A DNA stretch of 64,000 nucleotides, taken from the NCBI RefSeq assembly GCF_050268245.1, contig NZ_JBNNGK010000005.1, positions 246,955 through 310,954 on the forward strand, written 5' to 3'. Positions 44,635-54,180 of this stretch are shown here, piece after piece. The DNA is from JBNNGK01 sp050268245. Its GTDB lineage: Bacteria; Pseudomonadota; Gammaproteobacteria; Enterobacterales; Enterobacteriaceae. The position numbers and the translations under genes were made by a program. Numbering within the stretch: the stretch's first letter is position 1; each line of letters opens with the position of its first letter. Under the pieces are notes generated by a model. That model had not been told where the DNA came from. It was given only the letters and a program-made list of their open reading frames with translations, and did no database searches.

Positions 44635-44649
44635 TGGCACGCTTTATGT
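44635..44649 (+). promoter_or_regulatory. Probable sigma54 promoter of hydN-fdhF
   Basis: TGGCACGCTTTATGT has a perfect -24 half, but the -12 reads GT instead of GC. It lies 45 bp before hydN, as expected, with FhlA-like repeats upstream. The deviation could lower basal strength. Confidence 0.6.
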
Positions 44650-44693
44650 ATATAGGTTGCCCTAGCGCAATCGTCCCCAATCAGGAGTTCATG

Positions 44694-45236
44694 ATGAACC
44701 GGTTCATTATCGCCGATCCGAAAAAGTGTATCGGCTGCCGTACCTGCGAAATCGCCTGTGTCATGGCACACAGTGAAACACAAGACATATCGGCGTTGAC
44801 CGCTGCGACCTTCGCCCCGCGGCTGCACGTTATTAAAGGCGTCAACGTCAGTACCGCGGTGTTATGCCGCCAGTGTGAAGACGCGCCCTGCGCCAATGTT
44901 TGCCCTAACGGGGCCATCAGCCGTCAAAACGGCATAGTGCTCGTGATGCAGGAACGCTGCATCGGCTGCAAAACCTGCGTGGTGGCCTGCCCCTACGGTG
45001 CGATGGAGGTACTCACCCGCCCAGTGATTCGCCAGAACGGCGCACAGTTGAGCGCAACCAGCGACAAAGCGGAAGCGCACAAATGCGATTTATGCATCGG
45101 GCGCGACGCTGGCCCCGCCTGTATGGAAACCTGCCCAACCAACGCACTACACTGCGTCGATCGCAATCTGTTGCAGGAAATGAACGCCGAGAAACGCCGC
45201 CGGGCGGCGCTCGACAACGTGTCGTCACTGTTTTAG
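44694..45236 (+). CDS. hydN: HydN, electron-transfer ferredoxin for formate dehydrogenase H
   Basis: 180 residues (E. coli 175) starting MNRFIIADPKKCIGCRTCE; a preceding ATG gives one extra Met. CAGGAG lies seven bases upstream. Four [4Fe-4S] motifs (CIGCRTCEIAC, CRQCEDAPCANVC, CIGCKTCVVAC, CDLCIGRDAGPACMETC). Supports FdhF function. Here it is directly upstream of fdhF (11-bp gap), unlike E. coli where hydN pairs with hypF. Confidence 0.94.
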   Translation: MNRFIIADPKKCIGCRTCEIACVMAHSETQDISALTAATFAPRLHVIKGVNVSTAVLCRQCEDAPCANVCPNGAISRQNGIVLVMQERCIGCKTCVVACPYGAMEVLTRPVIRQNGAQLSATSDKAEAHKCDLCIGRDAGPACMETCPTNALHCVDRNLLQEMNAEKRRRAALDNVSSLF

Positions 45237-45247
45237 GAATTGAAACG

Positions 45248-47404
45248 ATGAAAAAAATTACGACGGTCTGCCCCTACTGTGGCGCTGGCTGCAAAATGAA
45301 ATTGGTGGTGGATAATGGCAAAATTATCCGAGCCGAAGCCGCCGATGGGGTGACCAATCAAGGTGAACTGTGCCTGAAGGGTTATTACGGCTGGGACTTT
45401 CTGAACGATACCAAACTGCTGACGCCACGCCTAACCCAGCCGCTGATCCGCCGCGAAAAAGGCGGTAAGTTTGAAGCGGTCAGTTGGGATGAAGCCATTC
45501 GCTATACCGCGCAACGGCTGCAAGCCATTAAGCAGCAGCACGGCGCGCGCGCTATCATGCATACCGGTTCGTCACGCGGCACCGGCAATGAAACCAACTA
45601 TGTGATGCAGAAATTTGCCCGCGCGGTGATCGGTAACAACAACGTTGACTGCTGCGCCCGGGTTTGCCACGGCCCGTCGGTAGCCGGTCTACAAGCGACG
45701 TTGGGCAACGGTGCGATGAGCAATTCAATCGGCGACATCGAAAACTCAAAATGTTTGCTGATCATCGGCTACAACTGCGCCGATTCGCATCCGATCGTGG
45801 CGCGTCGGGTGTTAAAAGCCAAAGAAAAAGGCGCGCAGATCGTGGTCTGCGATCCACGCCGTATTGAGACAGCCCGCATTGCCGACCAACATCTGCAAAT
45901 CAACAACGGCTGCAATATGGCGCTGGTTAACGCCTTTGGCTACGTATTGATCGAAGAAAATCTGTATGACCGCGATTATGTGGCGAAATACACCGAAGGC
46001 TTCGAGGCTTATCGCCAACAGGTGGCCGATTACGCGCCAGAAACGGTTGAACAACTAACCGGCGTCAGCGCGCAACAAATTCGTCAGGCAATGCGCACCT
46101 ATGCCAGTGCCCCTTCCGCCACCATTATGTGGGGTATGGGCGTCACCCAATTTGGTCAGGCGGTGGATGTGGTGAAGGGATTAGCCAGCCTGGCGTTGCT
46201 AACCGGCAATTTAGGCCGTGCCAACGTCGGGGTTGGGCCGGTTCGCGGGCAAAACAATGTGCAAGGTGCCTGCGACATGGGCGTGCTACCGAACGAGTTC
46301 CCCGGTTATCAATCCGTCACCGATGCCGCGGTTCGCGCCAAGTTTGCCGCAGCCTGGGGTATTGACGCCGCAAGCCTGGATCCTGATGTCGGTTATCGCA
46401 TTACCGAAGTGCCGCATTTAGTGCATGAAGGCAAAGTGAAAGCCTATTACATCATGGGGGAAGATCCGTTACAGACCGAGGCCGATCTTAGCCTGGTGCG
46501 CAGCGCTTTCGAAAAGTTAGAGTTCATCGTGGTGCAGGACATCTTCATGACCAAAACCGCCGAACAGGCGGATGTGATCCTACCTTCAACGTCATGGGGC
46601 GAACACGGCGGCGTATTTTCGTGCGCCGATCGTGGCTTCCAACGTTTCGAAAAAGCCATCGAGCCGCAGTACAACGTTAAACGCGACTGGGAAATTATCA
46701 GTCTGCTGGCGACCGCGTTGGGCTACCCGATGCATTACGACAATAACCAGCAAATCTGGGACGAAATGCGCGCGCTGTGCCCGCTGTTCTACGGCGCCAC
46801 CTACGAAAAAATGGGCGAGCTTGGCCACGTACAATGGCCTTGCCCTACGCTTGAGCACCCCGGCACCCCCTATCTGTACCAAGGGAATCAATTCACCACC
46901 CCGTCTGGCAAAGGGCAACTGTTTGCCGCCCGCTGGCGCGCCCCGGCAGAAGTGCCAGACGCCACCTACCCGTTGGTGCTGTGTACGGTTCGTGAAGTGG
47001 GCCACTACTCCTGCCGTTCCATGACCGGCAACTGCGCTGCGCTGCAAACGCTGGCGGATGAACCCGGCTTCGTGCAGATCAATCCGCAAGACGCCCATGC
47101 CCTCGGCATTGGCGACCAGCAATTAGTCTGGGTCGCTTCACGCCGCGGTAAGGTGATCTCTCGTGCTAATTACAACGAACGCATCAATCTTGGTGCGGTG
47201 TACATGACCTATCAATGGTGGATCGGTGCCTGTAATGAACTCACGCAGGAGAACCTCGATCCGATATCCAAAACACCGGAAACCAAATACTGCGCGGTTA
47301 AGCTCGACGCGATTAGCGATCAACACTGGGCGGAAAACTACGCCAGTCAAAGTTATAGCGAGATGAAAGCCCGCCTGCGCAGCGCGGCTGAAGATGTGCT
47401 GTAA
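45248..47404 (+). CDS. fdhF: Formate dehydrogenase H, cysteine form
   Basis: 718 residues (E. coli 715) from ATG 45248. It oxidises formate to CO2 on a molybdenum bis-MGD centre and gives electrons to the hydrogenase 3 complex in the cytosol. N-terminal [4Fe-4S] ligands CPYCGAGCKM. Codon 140 (45665-45667) is TGC: VDCCARVCHGPSVAG has Cys where E. coli has selenocysteine coded by UGA. So no selenocysteine machinery is needed for this enzyme. Rest of the protein aligns closely with E. coli FdhF, e.g. TVREVGHYSCRSMTGNCAAL. Co-transcribed with hydN. Confidence 0.95.
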   Translation: MKKITTVCPYCGAGCKMKLVVDNGKIIRAEAADGVTNQGELCLKGYYGWDFLNDTKLLTPRLTQPLIRREKGGKFEAVSWDEAIRYTAQRLQAIKQQHGARAIMHTGSSRGTGNETNYVMQKFARAVIGNNNVDCCARVCHGPSVAGLQATLGNGAMSNSIGDIENSKCLLIIGYNCADSHPIVARRVLKAKEKGAQIVVCDPRRIETARIADQHLQINNGCNMALVNAFGYVLIEENLYDRDYVAKYTEGFEAYRQQVADYAPETVEQLTGVSAQQIRQAMRTYASAPSATIMWGMGVTQFGQAVDVVKGLASLALLTGNLGRANVGVGPVRGQNNVQGACDMGVLPNEFPGYQSVTDAAVRAKFAAAWGIDAASLDPDVGYRITEVPHLVHEGKVKAYYIMGEDPLQTEADLSLVRSAFEKLEFIVVQDIFMTKTAEQADVILPSTSWGEHGGVFSCADRGFQRFEKAIEPQYNVKRDWEIISLLATALGYPMHYDNNQQIWDEMRALCPLFYGATYEKMGELGHVQWPCPTLEHPGTPYLYQGNQFTTPSGKGQLFAARWRAPAEVPDATYPLVLCTVREVGHYSCRSMTGNCAALQTLADEPGFVQINPQDAHALGIGDQQLVWVASRRGKVISRANYNERINLGAVYMTYQWWIGACNELTQENLDPISKTPETKYCAVKLDAISDQHWAENYASQSYSEMKARLRSAAEDVL

Positions 47405-47418
47405 CCGTTAGCCAAACT

Positions 47419-47446
47419 GGGACGAATACCTTCGTCCCTTGCTTAA
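47419..47446 (+). terminator. Hairpin between fdhF and hypF
   Basis: Stem GGGACGAA / TTCGTCCC with a TACC loop, followed by TTGCTTAATTTG. It looks like a weak terminator that may lower hypF expression relative to fdhF. Confidence 0.6.
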
Positions 47447-47460
47447 TTTGGGGTAGGTAA

Positions 47461-49764
47461 ATGTCTCAGTCACCGTCAGGATTATTGCTACGCATCAGTG
47501 GCAAGGTTCAGGGCGTCGGGTTTCGGCCGTTTGTCTGGCAAGTGGCAACCCAGTTGGGCCTGCGCGGCGAAGTCTGGAACGACAGCGCCGGAGTTGAAAT
47601 TCGCCTGGTGCAGCCGGTCGATAGCGCGCTGTTTCTACGGCAGCTACGCCAGCAAACCCCGGCGCTGGCGCGGATTGATGACATTGATATGCGGCAATTT
47701 AGCTGGTTGCAGCCGCCGCAGGATTTTGCCATTTGTCGGAGCGTGCCAAGTTCAATGGCGACGCAAATCATTCCTGATGCCGCAACCTGCCCCGACTGTC
47801 TGCGGGAAATGAACGATCCGCACGATCGTCGCTACCGCTATCCCTTTATCAACTGTACCCATTGTGGTCCGCGTTTTACCCTGATTAACGCCATGCCTTA
47901 CGATCGGCCAGCGACCAGTATGGCGTCTTTTGCCCTGTGCCCAACCTGCGCGCAGGAATATCACTCACCGCAGGATCGGCGCTTCCACGCTCAACCGGTG
48001 GCCTGCGAACGGTGCGGGCCGCAGCTCTTTAGCTGCCAAGCCGACGGTCGCCCGCTCAACCATGGGGACATGGCACTGCAACAGGCAGCCACGCAGATCT
48101 GCGCCGGAGAAATCGTCGCTATTAAAGGGTTGGGCGGGTTTCATTTAGCCTGTGACGCGACCCATCAGCAGGCAGTTATGCGCCTGCGCGAACGTAAACG
48201 GCGGCCAACTAAACCGTTCGCGGTGATGTTGCCGGACAGTGATTGGCTTTCTAGCTGTACCCACAGCTCGGCGCTGGCGCAATTGAGCGACACGTTGCTC
48301 AGTGCTGCGGCACCGATCGTTTTAGTGCCCAAACGCGCCCACAGCACGCTGTGCGATGCCATCGCACCGCAGTTGAATGAAGTCGGCGTGATGCTGCCGT
48401 CCAATCCGCTGCACCATCTATTGATGCAGCGCGTACAACGGCCGCTGGTGATGACGTCCGGTAATGCAAATGGTCATGCACCGGCGTTAACCGCGCAACA
48501 AGCGCTCGATGATTTAGCCCAGATTGCCGATCTGTGGCTGATGCATAACCGCCCGATCGTGCAACGTGCCGATGATTCGCTGTTGCGTCAACAACCACAG
48601 GGCCTTGAAATGCTGCGCCGCTCACGCGGTTATGTGCCAGATGCCCTGCCGCTGCCGCCGGGCTTCCCCGCTCAGCCCCCATTATTGGCGGTGGGCGGCG
48701 ATCATAAAAATACCTTTTGTCTGGTGCGGGGTAAGGAAGCGATCCTCAGCCAACATTTCGGTGAGTTGGCGCAGCCCGATGTGCAACAACAATGGCAGCA
48801 GGCTATCGCACATTTTTTGACGCTTTATCACTGCCAGCCGCAGCGCATTGTCGCCGATGCCCATCCCGATTATGTCAGCCACCGCTGGGCGCAACGCCAA
48901 TCGTTGCCGTTGACCACCGTATTGCATCATCACGCGCATCTCGCCGCCTGTCTGGCGGAACATCAATGGCCGCTTGACGGCGGCATGGTGATAGGTTTGG
49001 CGCTAGACGGGTTGGGGTACGGTGAAAACGGCCAACTGTGGGGCGGCGAATGCCTACTGGTGGATTATCGTCACTGCCGTTCGCTTGGCGGTTTACCTGC
49101 GGTGGCGTTGCCGGGGGGCGATTGCGCAGCGCGCGAGCCGTGGCGCAATTTACTGGCCCATTGCGCGCGATTCGTCGCGGGTTGGCAGCGGCTACCGGAA
49201 ACACAAGTGCTGCTGCAACGACCGTGGCAACCGCTGCTGAAGGCGATCGACGCCGGTATTAATGCGCCGCTGGTCTCCTCATGCGGCCGTCTGTTTGATG
49301 CGGCCGCAACGGCATTAGGCTGCACGCCGTGGCAGCTCAGTTGGGAGGGGGAAGCAGCCTGCCACCTCGAAGCCTTGGCGCATCAAGCCATTCATCGTCG
49401 CCATCCGTTGCACCTTCCCCTTAAAGATAATCGGCTCGATCTTGCGACCTTCTGGCCACAATTTCTCGGTTGGCGCACGCCCGCCGCCGAACGTGCCTGG
49501 GCATTCCACGATGCCTTGGCTCAGGGGTTCGCGACGCTGGTCAAGCGTATGGCGGCGCAATACGGCATTCATCAAGTGGCACTCAGCGGCGGCGTGTTGC
49601 ATAACCGGCTGTTGCGCCAGCGCTTAGTTCATCATCTGGCGCCGCTCAACCTGATGCTGCCGCAGCACATCCCCGCCAACGACGGCGGGTTGGCCTTCGG
49701 CCAGGCGATGATTGCCTGCGCGCAGCAGTCTCCCCTTTCTTCTTCTCTTTCTGACAGGATCTAA
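47461..49764 (+). CDS. hypF: HypF, carbamoyltransferase for the NiFe-hydrogenase cyanide ligand
   Basis: 767 residues (E. coli 750). It carbamoylates the C-terminal Cys of HypE using carbamoyl phosphate. Domains in order: acylphosphatase (about 1-90, GKVQGVGFRPFVW), paired zinc fingers (CPDCLREM, CTHCGP, CPTCAQEY, CERCGP), YrdC-like domain (about 200-380) and Kae1-like domain with HHAHLAACLAEH. ATG 47461 with GGTAGG upstream. Followed after 1 bp by the nickel transporter gene. Confidence 0.95.
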   Translation: MSQSPSGLLLRISGKVQGVGFRPFVWQVATQLGLRGEVWNDSAGVEIRLVQPVDSALFLRQLRQQTPALARIDDIDMRQFSWLQPPQDFAICRSVPSSMATQIIPDAATCPDCLREMNDPHDRRYRYPFINCTHCGPRFTLINAMPYDRPATSMASFALCPTCAQEYHSPQDRRFHAQPVACERCGPQLFSCQADGRPLNHGDMALQQAATQICAGEIVAIKGLGGFHLACDATHQQAVMRLRERKRRPTKPFAVMLPDSDWLSSCTHSSALAQLSDTLLSAAAPIVLVPKRAHSTLCDAIAPQLNEVGVMLPSNPLHHLLMQRVQRPLVMTSGNANGHAPALTAQQALDDLAQIADLWLMHNRPIVQRADDSLLRQQPQGLEMLRRSRGYVPDALPLPPGFPAQPPLLAVGGDHKNTFCLVRGKEAILSQHFGELAQPDVQQQWQQAIAHFLTLYHCQPQRIVADAHPDYVSHRWAQRQSLPLTTVLHHHAHLAACLAEHQWPLDGGMVIGLALDGLGYGENGQLWGGECLLVDYRHCRSLGGLPAVALPGGDCAAREPWRNLLAHCARFVAGWQRLPETQVLLQRPWQPLLKAIDAGINAPLVSSCGRLFDAAATALGCTPWQLSWEGEAACHLEALAHQAIHRRHPLHLPLKDNRLDLATFWPQFLGWRTPAAERAWAFHDALAQGFATLVKRMAAQYGIHQVALSGGVLHNRLLRQRLVHHLAPLNLMLPQHIPANDGGLAFGQAMIACAQQSPLSSSLSDRI

Positions 49765-49765
49765 C

Positions 49766-50788
49766 ATGAATTACCGTGAGTTTTTTCAGACCAACACCCG
49801 CGCCTTTTGGCTGCTATGGGCGCTGATTGCCATTAATCTTCTAGCATGGGCGGCGGCATTTACCGCGTTTCGTCATCATTCAGCGTTAATGGCGGCCGCG
49901 CTGTTAGCTTACAGTTATGGATTGCGTCACGCGGTCGATGCCGACCACATTGCTGCTATCGACAACGTCACGCGTAAGCTGATGCAACAGGGGCAGCGGC
50001 CGGTTTCGGTCGGCGCTTTTTTCTCACTCGGCCATTCGAGCATCGTGATTCTGGCCTGCGCCGCCATTGCCGCCACCTCGTTGGCATTTGGCAACCGCAT
50101 CGGTTGGCTACATGACTACGGCTCTACCATCGGCACCCTGGTTTCCTCACTGTTCTTATTGGCGATGGCCGTGCTCAATGGCCTGATTCTGCGTGACGTT
50201 TATCGTACGTTTCGGCGGGTCAAAATGGGGGAAACGCTTACGGATCAGGCACTGACGCATCAGTCCGGCGGCTTGATGACGCGCCTGTTCCGCGTGACCT
50301 TCAATACGGTAAATAAAAGCTGGCACATGTATTTAGTCGGATTTTTATTTGGTCTCGGGTTTGATACCGCCACCGAAGTCGGTCTGTTGGGGATTTCTGC
50401 CGCCGGTGCGGGTTCGGGTCTGTCGGTTTGGTCAATCATGTTGTTCCCGCTGTTGTTCGCCAGCGGTATGGCGCTAGTCGATTCATTGGATAATTTCGTC
50501 ATGATCGGCGCTTACGGCTGGGCATTCAATAAACCGGTGCGCAAGCTGTATTACAACATGACCATCACCGCAACCAGCGTGGCGATTGCCGTATTGATTG
50601 GGGGCTTGGAAGGGTTGGGGTTATTGGCGGAAAAGCTGAACCTTCACGGCACACTCTGGGACGGCATTGCCCTATTGAATGACAATATGGGGAGCGTCGG
50701 TTATGCCGCTATCGCACTGTTCATCCTGTTTTGGGCACTGTCTGCACTTAACTATCGCCGCAAAAATTACGATGCCTTAGCCAGCTAA
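49766..50788 (+). CDS. NiCoT-family nickel/cobalt transporter (HoxN/NixA type)
   Basis: 340 residues from ATG 49766 with ACAGGA upstream. About eight membrane helices; the family signature RHAVDADHIAAIDNVTRK is in helix 2, and FLFGLGFDTATEVGLLGISA follows as the second signature. It imports nickel for hydrogenase. It sits one base after hypF, so it is likely in the same transcript and the ion is almost certainly nickel. E. coli instead uses the NikABCDE ABC importer for this job. Confidence 0.9.
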   Translation: MNYREFFQTNTRAFWLLWALIAINLLAWAAAFTAFRHHSALMAAALLAYSYGLRHAVDADHIAAIDNVTRKLMQQGQRPVSVGAFFSLGHSSIVILACAAIAATSLAFGNRIGWLHDYGSTIGTLVSSLFLLAMAVLNGLILRDVYRTFRRVKMGETLTDQALTHQSGGLMTRLFRVTFNTVNKSWHMYLVGFLFGLGFDTATEVGLLGISAAGAGSGLSVWSIMLFPLLFASGMALVDSLDNFVMIGAYGWAFNKPVRKLYYNMTITATSVAIAVLIGGLEGLGLLAEKLNLHGTLWDGIALLNDNMGSVGYAAIALFILFWALSALNYRRKNYDALAS

Positions 50789-51007
50789 GGCGTAGAAGTA
50801 AAACCTGCGCAAACCGTACGACATGCCCATCGATCATAGCGCCCTCACGTTTCCTGCGTCGGGGGCTTAATGTCTTTTTCCGTAGCGCAGCGTAAATCAG
50901 ACATCATTTGATACATAATCTGCATACGTCACCGCATTTTCTCCACATTTGCTGTTCAGACTCTTGGCGATATTTTTTAACCACTTACAGTTTATTTTAC
51001 GGTTGCC

Positions 51008-51832
51008 ATGTCATTGCTAAACTCCTTTGTTCGTCTGCCGCTTGTCGCCCTCGCCGTACTGAGTATGATGCTGGCCTTTTCTGCGGCACATGCCGCTGCC
51101 CCGTTATCGCTGCACTCTCGCGCCGTGTTGGTGGTCAACGCCAACAGCGGCAAAACGCTGTATCAAAAACAGGCTAACCGCAGGATGCCTATTGCGTCGT
51201 TGACCAAGTTAATGACCTCGATGGTGGTGCTGGATAATAAGCGACCGCTAGGCAATAAAGTCAAAGTGACCGCCGCTGACCGTGATTTGCTCAAGAAAAC
51301 CCATTCGCGGCTGACCATTGGCTCCTCACTGAGCCGCCGCGATATGTTGCATATTGCGTTAATGTCTTCAGAAAATCGGGCAGCGGCGGCGTTAAGCCGT
51401 TACTACCCCGGAGGCCGAAAGGCATTTGTGGCGAAGATGAACCAAAAAGCGCGCGCGATTGGCATGAAACACAGTCGTTTTTACGATCCCACCGGGCTGA
51501 CGCCGCGCAATGTCTCCACCGCGCGCGATTTGCTAAAAATGGTCAACAAGGCTTACCGTTATCAAACCATCCGTAAGTTCAGCACCGATACACGGCAGAT
51601 TGTGCGCCCCGGGCGCGGGCAATTGGTCTACCGCAGCTCCAATGGTTTAATTAATAACCCACAATGGAAAATCCAACTGCAAAAAACCGGTTTTACCAAC
51701 GAGGCAGGACACTGTCTGGTAATGAGAACGGTCATTAAAGGCCAACCGATTATTATGATCCTGTTAGGCTCGCAACAGCGTTACGGCCATTACAGCGATG
51801 CCATCCGGCTGAAAAAGTGGCTTGAATCCTAA
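51008..51832 (+). CDS. pbpG: D-alanyl-D-alanine endopeptidase (PBP7-like)
   Basis: 274 residues, somewhat shorter than E. coli PbpG (310). Signal peptide ends AAHAAA. Active-site motifs ASLTK (SxxK), SEN and KTGFTNEAG are all present. It cuts D-Ala-meso-DAP cross-links in the periplasm during wall remodelling. The gene stands alone; a weak Shine-Dalgarno (ACGG) precedes the ATG, so an alternative start cannot be excluded. Confidence 0.85.
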   Translation: MSLLNSFVRLPLVALAVLSMMLAFSAAHAAAPLSLHSRAVLVVNANSGKTLYQKQANRRMPIASLTKLMTSMVVLDNKRPLGNKVKVTAADRDLLKKTHSRLTIGSSLSRRDMLHIALMSSENRAAAALSRYYPGGRKAFVAKMNQKARAIGMKHSRFYDPTGLTPRNVSTARDLLKMVNKAYRYQTIRKFSTDTRQIVRPGRGQLVYRSSNGLINNPQWKIQLQKTGFTNEAGHCLVMRTVIKGQPIIMILLGSQQRYGHYSDAIRLKKWLES

Positions 51833-51988
51833 ATCGAAAAAAGAGTGCGTGTTGCTGCGCGGATAAAACCACTCCGCGCATGCTATGCCCTTTCAAACGC
51901 GCAGGCGTCGGGTACCATAGGTTTGCTCGACGTCTGAATAACAAGACCAAAGGATAACGATAACTTTATCCTGAATGTTCGTGTTCAC

Positions 51989-52393
51989 TTATCTCCACCC
52001 GTACTGCTCGTCTGTCACTTTCTCCAGCCATTCCACGACATTGCCATCCTGCGCTTCCTGAATCGCGATATGGGTCATCGCCGTTTTCGGGCCAGCACCG
52101 TGCCAGTGTTTTTCAAAAGGCGGGATCCAGACCACATCGCCGGGACGAATTTCACGCGCTGGCTCACCCCAAGTCTGCACGTAGCCGAAACCGGCGGTCA
52201 CAATCAGGGTCTGTCCAAGCGGATGCTTATGCCAGGCAGTTCTGGCTCCTGGTTCGAAGGTCACGCTGCCGCCGCTGGCGCGTGCTGGTTCATTAGCTGG
52301 GAACAATGGATCAACACGGACCGTGCCGCTAAACCACTCTTCTGGGCCTGCATACGAAGCCTGTGAACCACATTGGTAGATATCAGTCATCAT
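51989..52393 (-). CDS. Cupin-domain protein
   Basis: 134 residues. A single cupin barrel with the metal-binding motif WHKHPLGQTLIVTAGFGYVQTW and the second His in FEKHWHG. Similar to the small manganese cupins found in stress or aldehyde-detoxification operons (including the (R)-mandelonitrile-lyase-like group). It follows the cyclophilin-like and hydrolase genes in the same direction, after 250 bp. Confidence 0.8.
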   Translation of the reverse strand: MMTDIYQCGSQASYAGPEEWFSGTVRVDPLFPANEPARASGGSVTFEPGARTAWHKHPLGQTLIVTAGFGYVQTWGEPAREIRPGDVVWIPPFEKHWHGAGPKTAMTHIAIQEAQDGNVVEWLEKVTDEQYGWR

Positions 52394-52644
52394 TTTTCCT
52401 TTTGGGCGATTGCAAAATATGTAAAACGTATCTCGGGCAAATAGACGTGACGAGTGAAGTCCTATTAGCCTAACGCAACGTATTTATTTGATTAGAGAAT
52501 CAAATACGCAGGGTGTTATGTGTTTTACTCATCTATTACGGGGTAAAAACAAGTTGTTCATACAAGCGGCATCAGGATTTGTGCTTCAGGAGGCGTGACT
52601 GAAGGGTAACGCCGCTATCAATGGCCTTTTTCCTCTCATTTGAC

Positions 52645-53088
52645 TTAATGGCTGTTAAACACCACCGATGCTTTGTTTGTGCCTATCACTGCAGAGAGCC
52701 TCTCAGGGTTAACAACTTTCCCAATCGGTGTATAGCGATACGAGGATTCAAATGATGTATAGAACAATACCAACGTTTGCTTACCGTACAGCATGAGATC
52801 GCCAGCCTGAATAAAGCCTGGTCGCACCGAGCTGGAAGGTAACGCATGAGGAAGGTCGGCGAACTTCTCATTACCATTCAACTCTTCCATACCAAGTTGC
52901 AATGGTAAAATATTCATGAATGCTTTAGCCGCAGGATTGTCAGAAAGATTGACTACAAATTGCTGGCCGTTAATGTTCATTTTAATTGTCATTGCGCTTA
53001 CCTTAAAAGGCGGGGTTGAGGTATCTGCATAGCTTGCAAAGGTACCTGCCAGAAGCAGGCAAGATATTAAGGCATACCGGTATTTCAT
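52645..53088 (-). CDS. Exported cyclophilin-like fold protein
   Basis: 147 residues with signal peptide MKYRYALISCLLLAGTFASYA. The mature part (IKMNINGQQFVVNLSDNPAAKAF through GDLMLYGKQTLVLFYTSF) has the compact cyclophilin-like domain of the PF18050 group, not a classical prolyl isomerase. Function unknown. Lies between the hydrolase and cupin genes, so probably part of the LysR-controlled block. Confidence 0.75.
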   Translation of the reverse strand: MKYRYALISCLLLAGTFASYADTSTPPFKVSAMTIKMNINGQQFVVNLSDNPAAKAFMNILPLQLGMEELNGNEKFADLPHALPSSSVRPGFIQAGDLMLYGKQTLVLFYTSFESSYRYTPIGKVVNPERLSAVIGTNKASVVFNSH

Positions 53089-53140
53089 AGGGTGATCCCC
53101 GCCAAAATAAGTCGCACCCAGCAGGATGCGACTTCAGACA

Positions 53141-54169
53141 TTATTTGAGGTTAGCGTTAAAGAATAACGCCAGTTTATCGAACGGTATCAGATCGGTACG
53201 GTCATACAGATCGACATGACCAGCCCCTGGCACAACAAACAACTCTTTCGGCTGCCCTGCTTGTTTATAAGCCTCTTCACTAAATTCTTTCGAATGTGCC
53301 AAATCGCCGGTAATGAACAACATTGGGCGTGGTGAAATGGTTTCGATATCGTTGAACGGATAGAAGTTCATAAATTTCCCAATACTGCTCAACATCGGTT
53401 TTGTAGTCAGCTCTTCTTTTTCACCCTGTGGCGTATAACCTCCACGGGTTGTACGGTAGAAATCGAAGAATTCCCGCTGTATTGCTGGCGTTGAGTCATC
53501 AAGCTTGTTAACAGTACCGGGAATATAGGCAATTTCTCCGCCTTTGAACTCAACAAAACGTTGTTCTATTGCGGACTTAATAAACGCTTTACGTTGTTCA
53601 GGCGTAACCGAATGATGAAGTCCGTTCCGGAAAGCAGATCCCATGTCATACATGCTGACCGTGGCAATAGCCTTCATTCTCGGGTCAATCTTGGCAGCAT
53701 TGATAACAAAGCTCCCGCTACCACAAATACCCAGCACCCCAATTTTCGCCGGATCAACATAAGGCTGAGTACTCAGATAATCGACTGCGGCACTGAAATC
53801 ATCTGAATAAATTTCCGGTGAAATCAGATGACCGGGCTTTCCGTCACTCTCTCCCCAGAAAGAAAGATCAATCGCCAGCGTTACAAACCCTTGTTCCGCC
53901 AGTTTCTGGGCATACAGGTTTGAGCTTTGCTCTTTTACCGCGCCCATTGGGTGGCCAATGACAATTGCCGGTTTTTTAGCGTTCTGCTCCATCCCTTTCG
54001 GCATAAACAGATTACCGACTACATTTATCTGATATTGATTCTTAAAACTCACCTTTTGCTGGGTGATTTTATCGCTTTTGTAAAAATTATCGGCTCCGTC
54101 AGACATATCGGCTCCTGTTGCAGCAAATGAACTCATTAACAACCCTAACAGCACAGTAAATCTTCTCAT
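53141..54169 (-). CDS. Exported alpha/beta hydrolase (dienelactone-hydrolase-like)
   Basis: 342 residues from ATG 54169 (AGGAA seven bases upstream); an ATG at 54184 overlapping the MFS stop is also possible and would couple translation. Signal peptide MRRFTVLLGLLMSSFAATGA. Alpha/beta hydrolase fold with nucleophile elbow GICGSGS, where Cys sits at the usual nucleophile place, and GAGHVDLYD with the catalytic His. Similar proteins are found next to MFS exporters and cyclophilin-like proteins. Substrate unknown. Confidence 0.78.
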   Translation of the reverse strand: MRRFTVLLGLLMSSFAATGADMSDGADNFYKSDKITQQKVSFKNQYQINVVGNLFMPKGMEQNAKKPAIVIGHPMGAVKEQSSNLYAQKLAEQGFVTLAIDLSFWGESDGKPGHLISPEIYSDDFSAAVDYLSTQPYVDPAKIGVLGICGSGSFVINAAKIDPRMKAIATVSMYDMGSAFRNGLHHSVTPEQRKAFIKSAIEQRFVEFKGGEIAYIPGTVNKLDDSTPAIQREFFDFYRTTRGGYTPQGEKEELTTKPMLSSIGKFMNFYPFNDIETISPRPMLFITGDLAHSKEFSEEAYKQAGQPKELFVVPGAGHVDLYDRTDLIPFDKLALFFNANLK

Positions 54170-54180
54170 TTGAGAATTCC

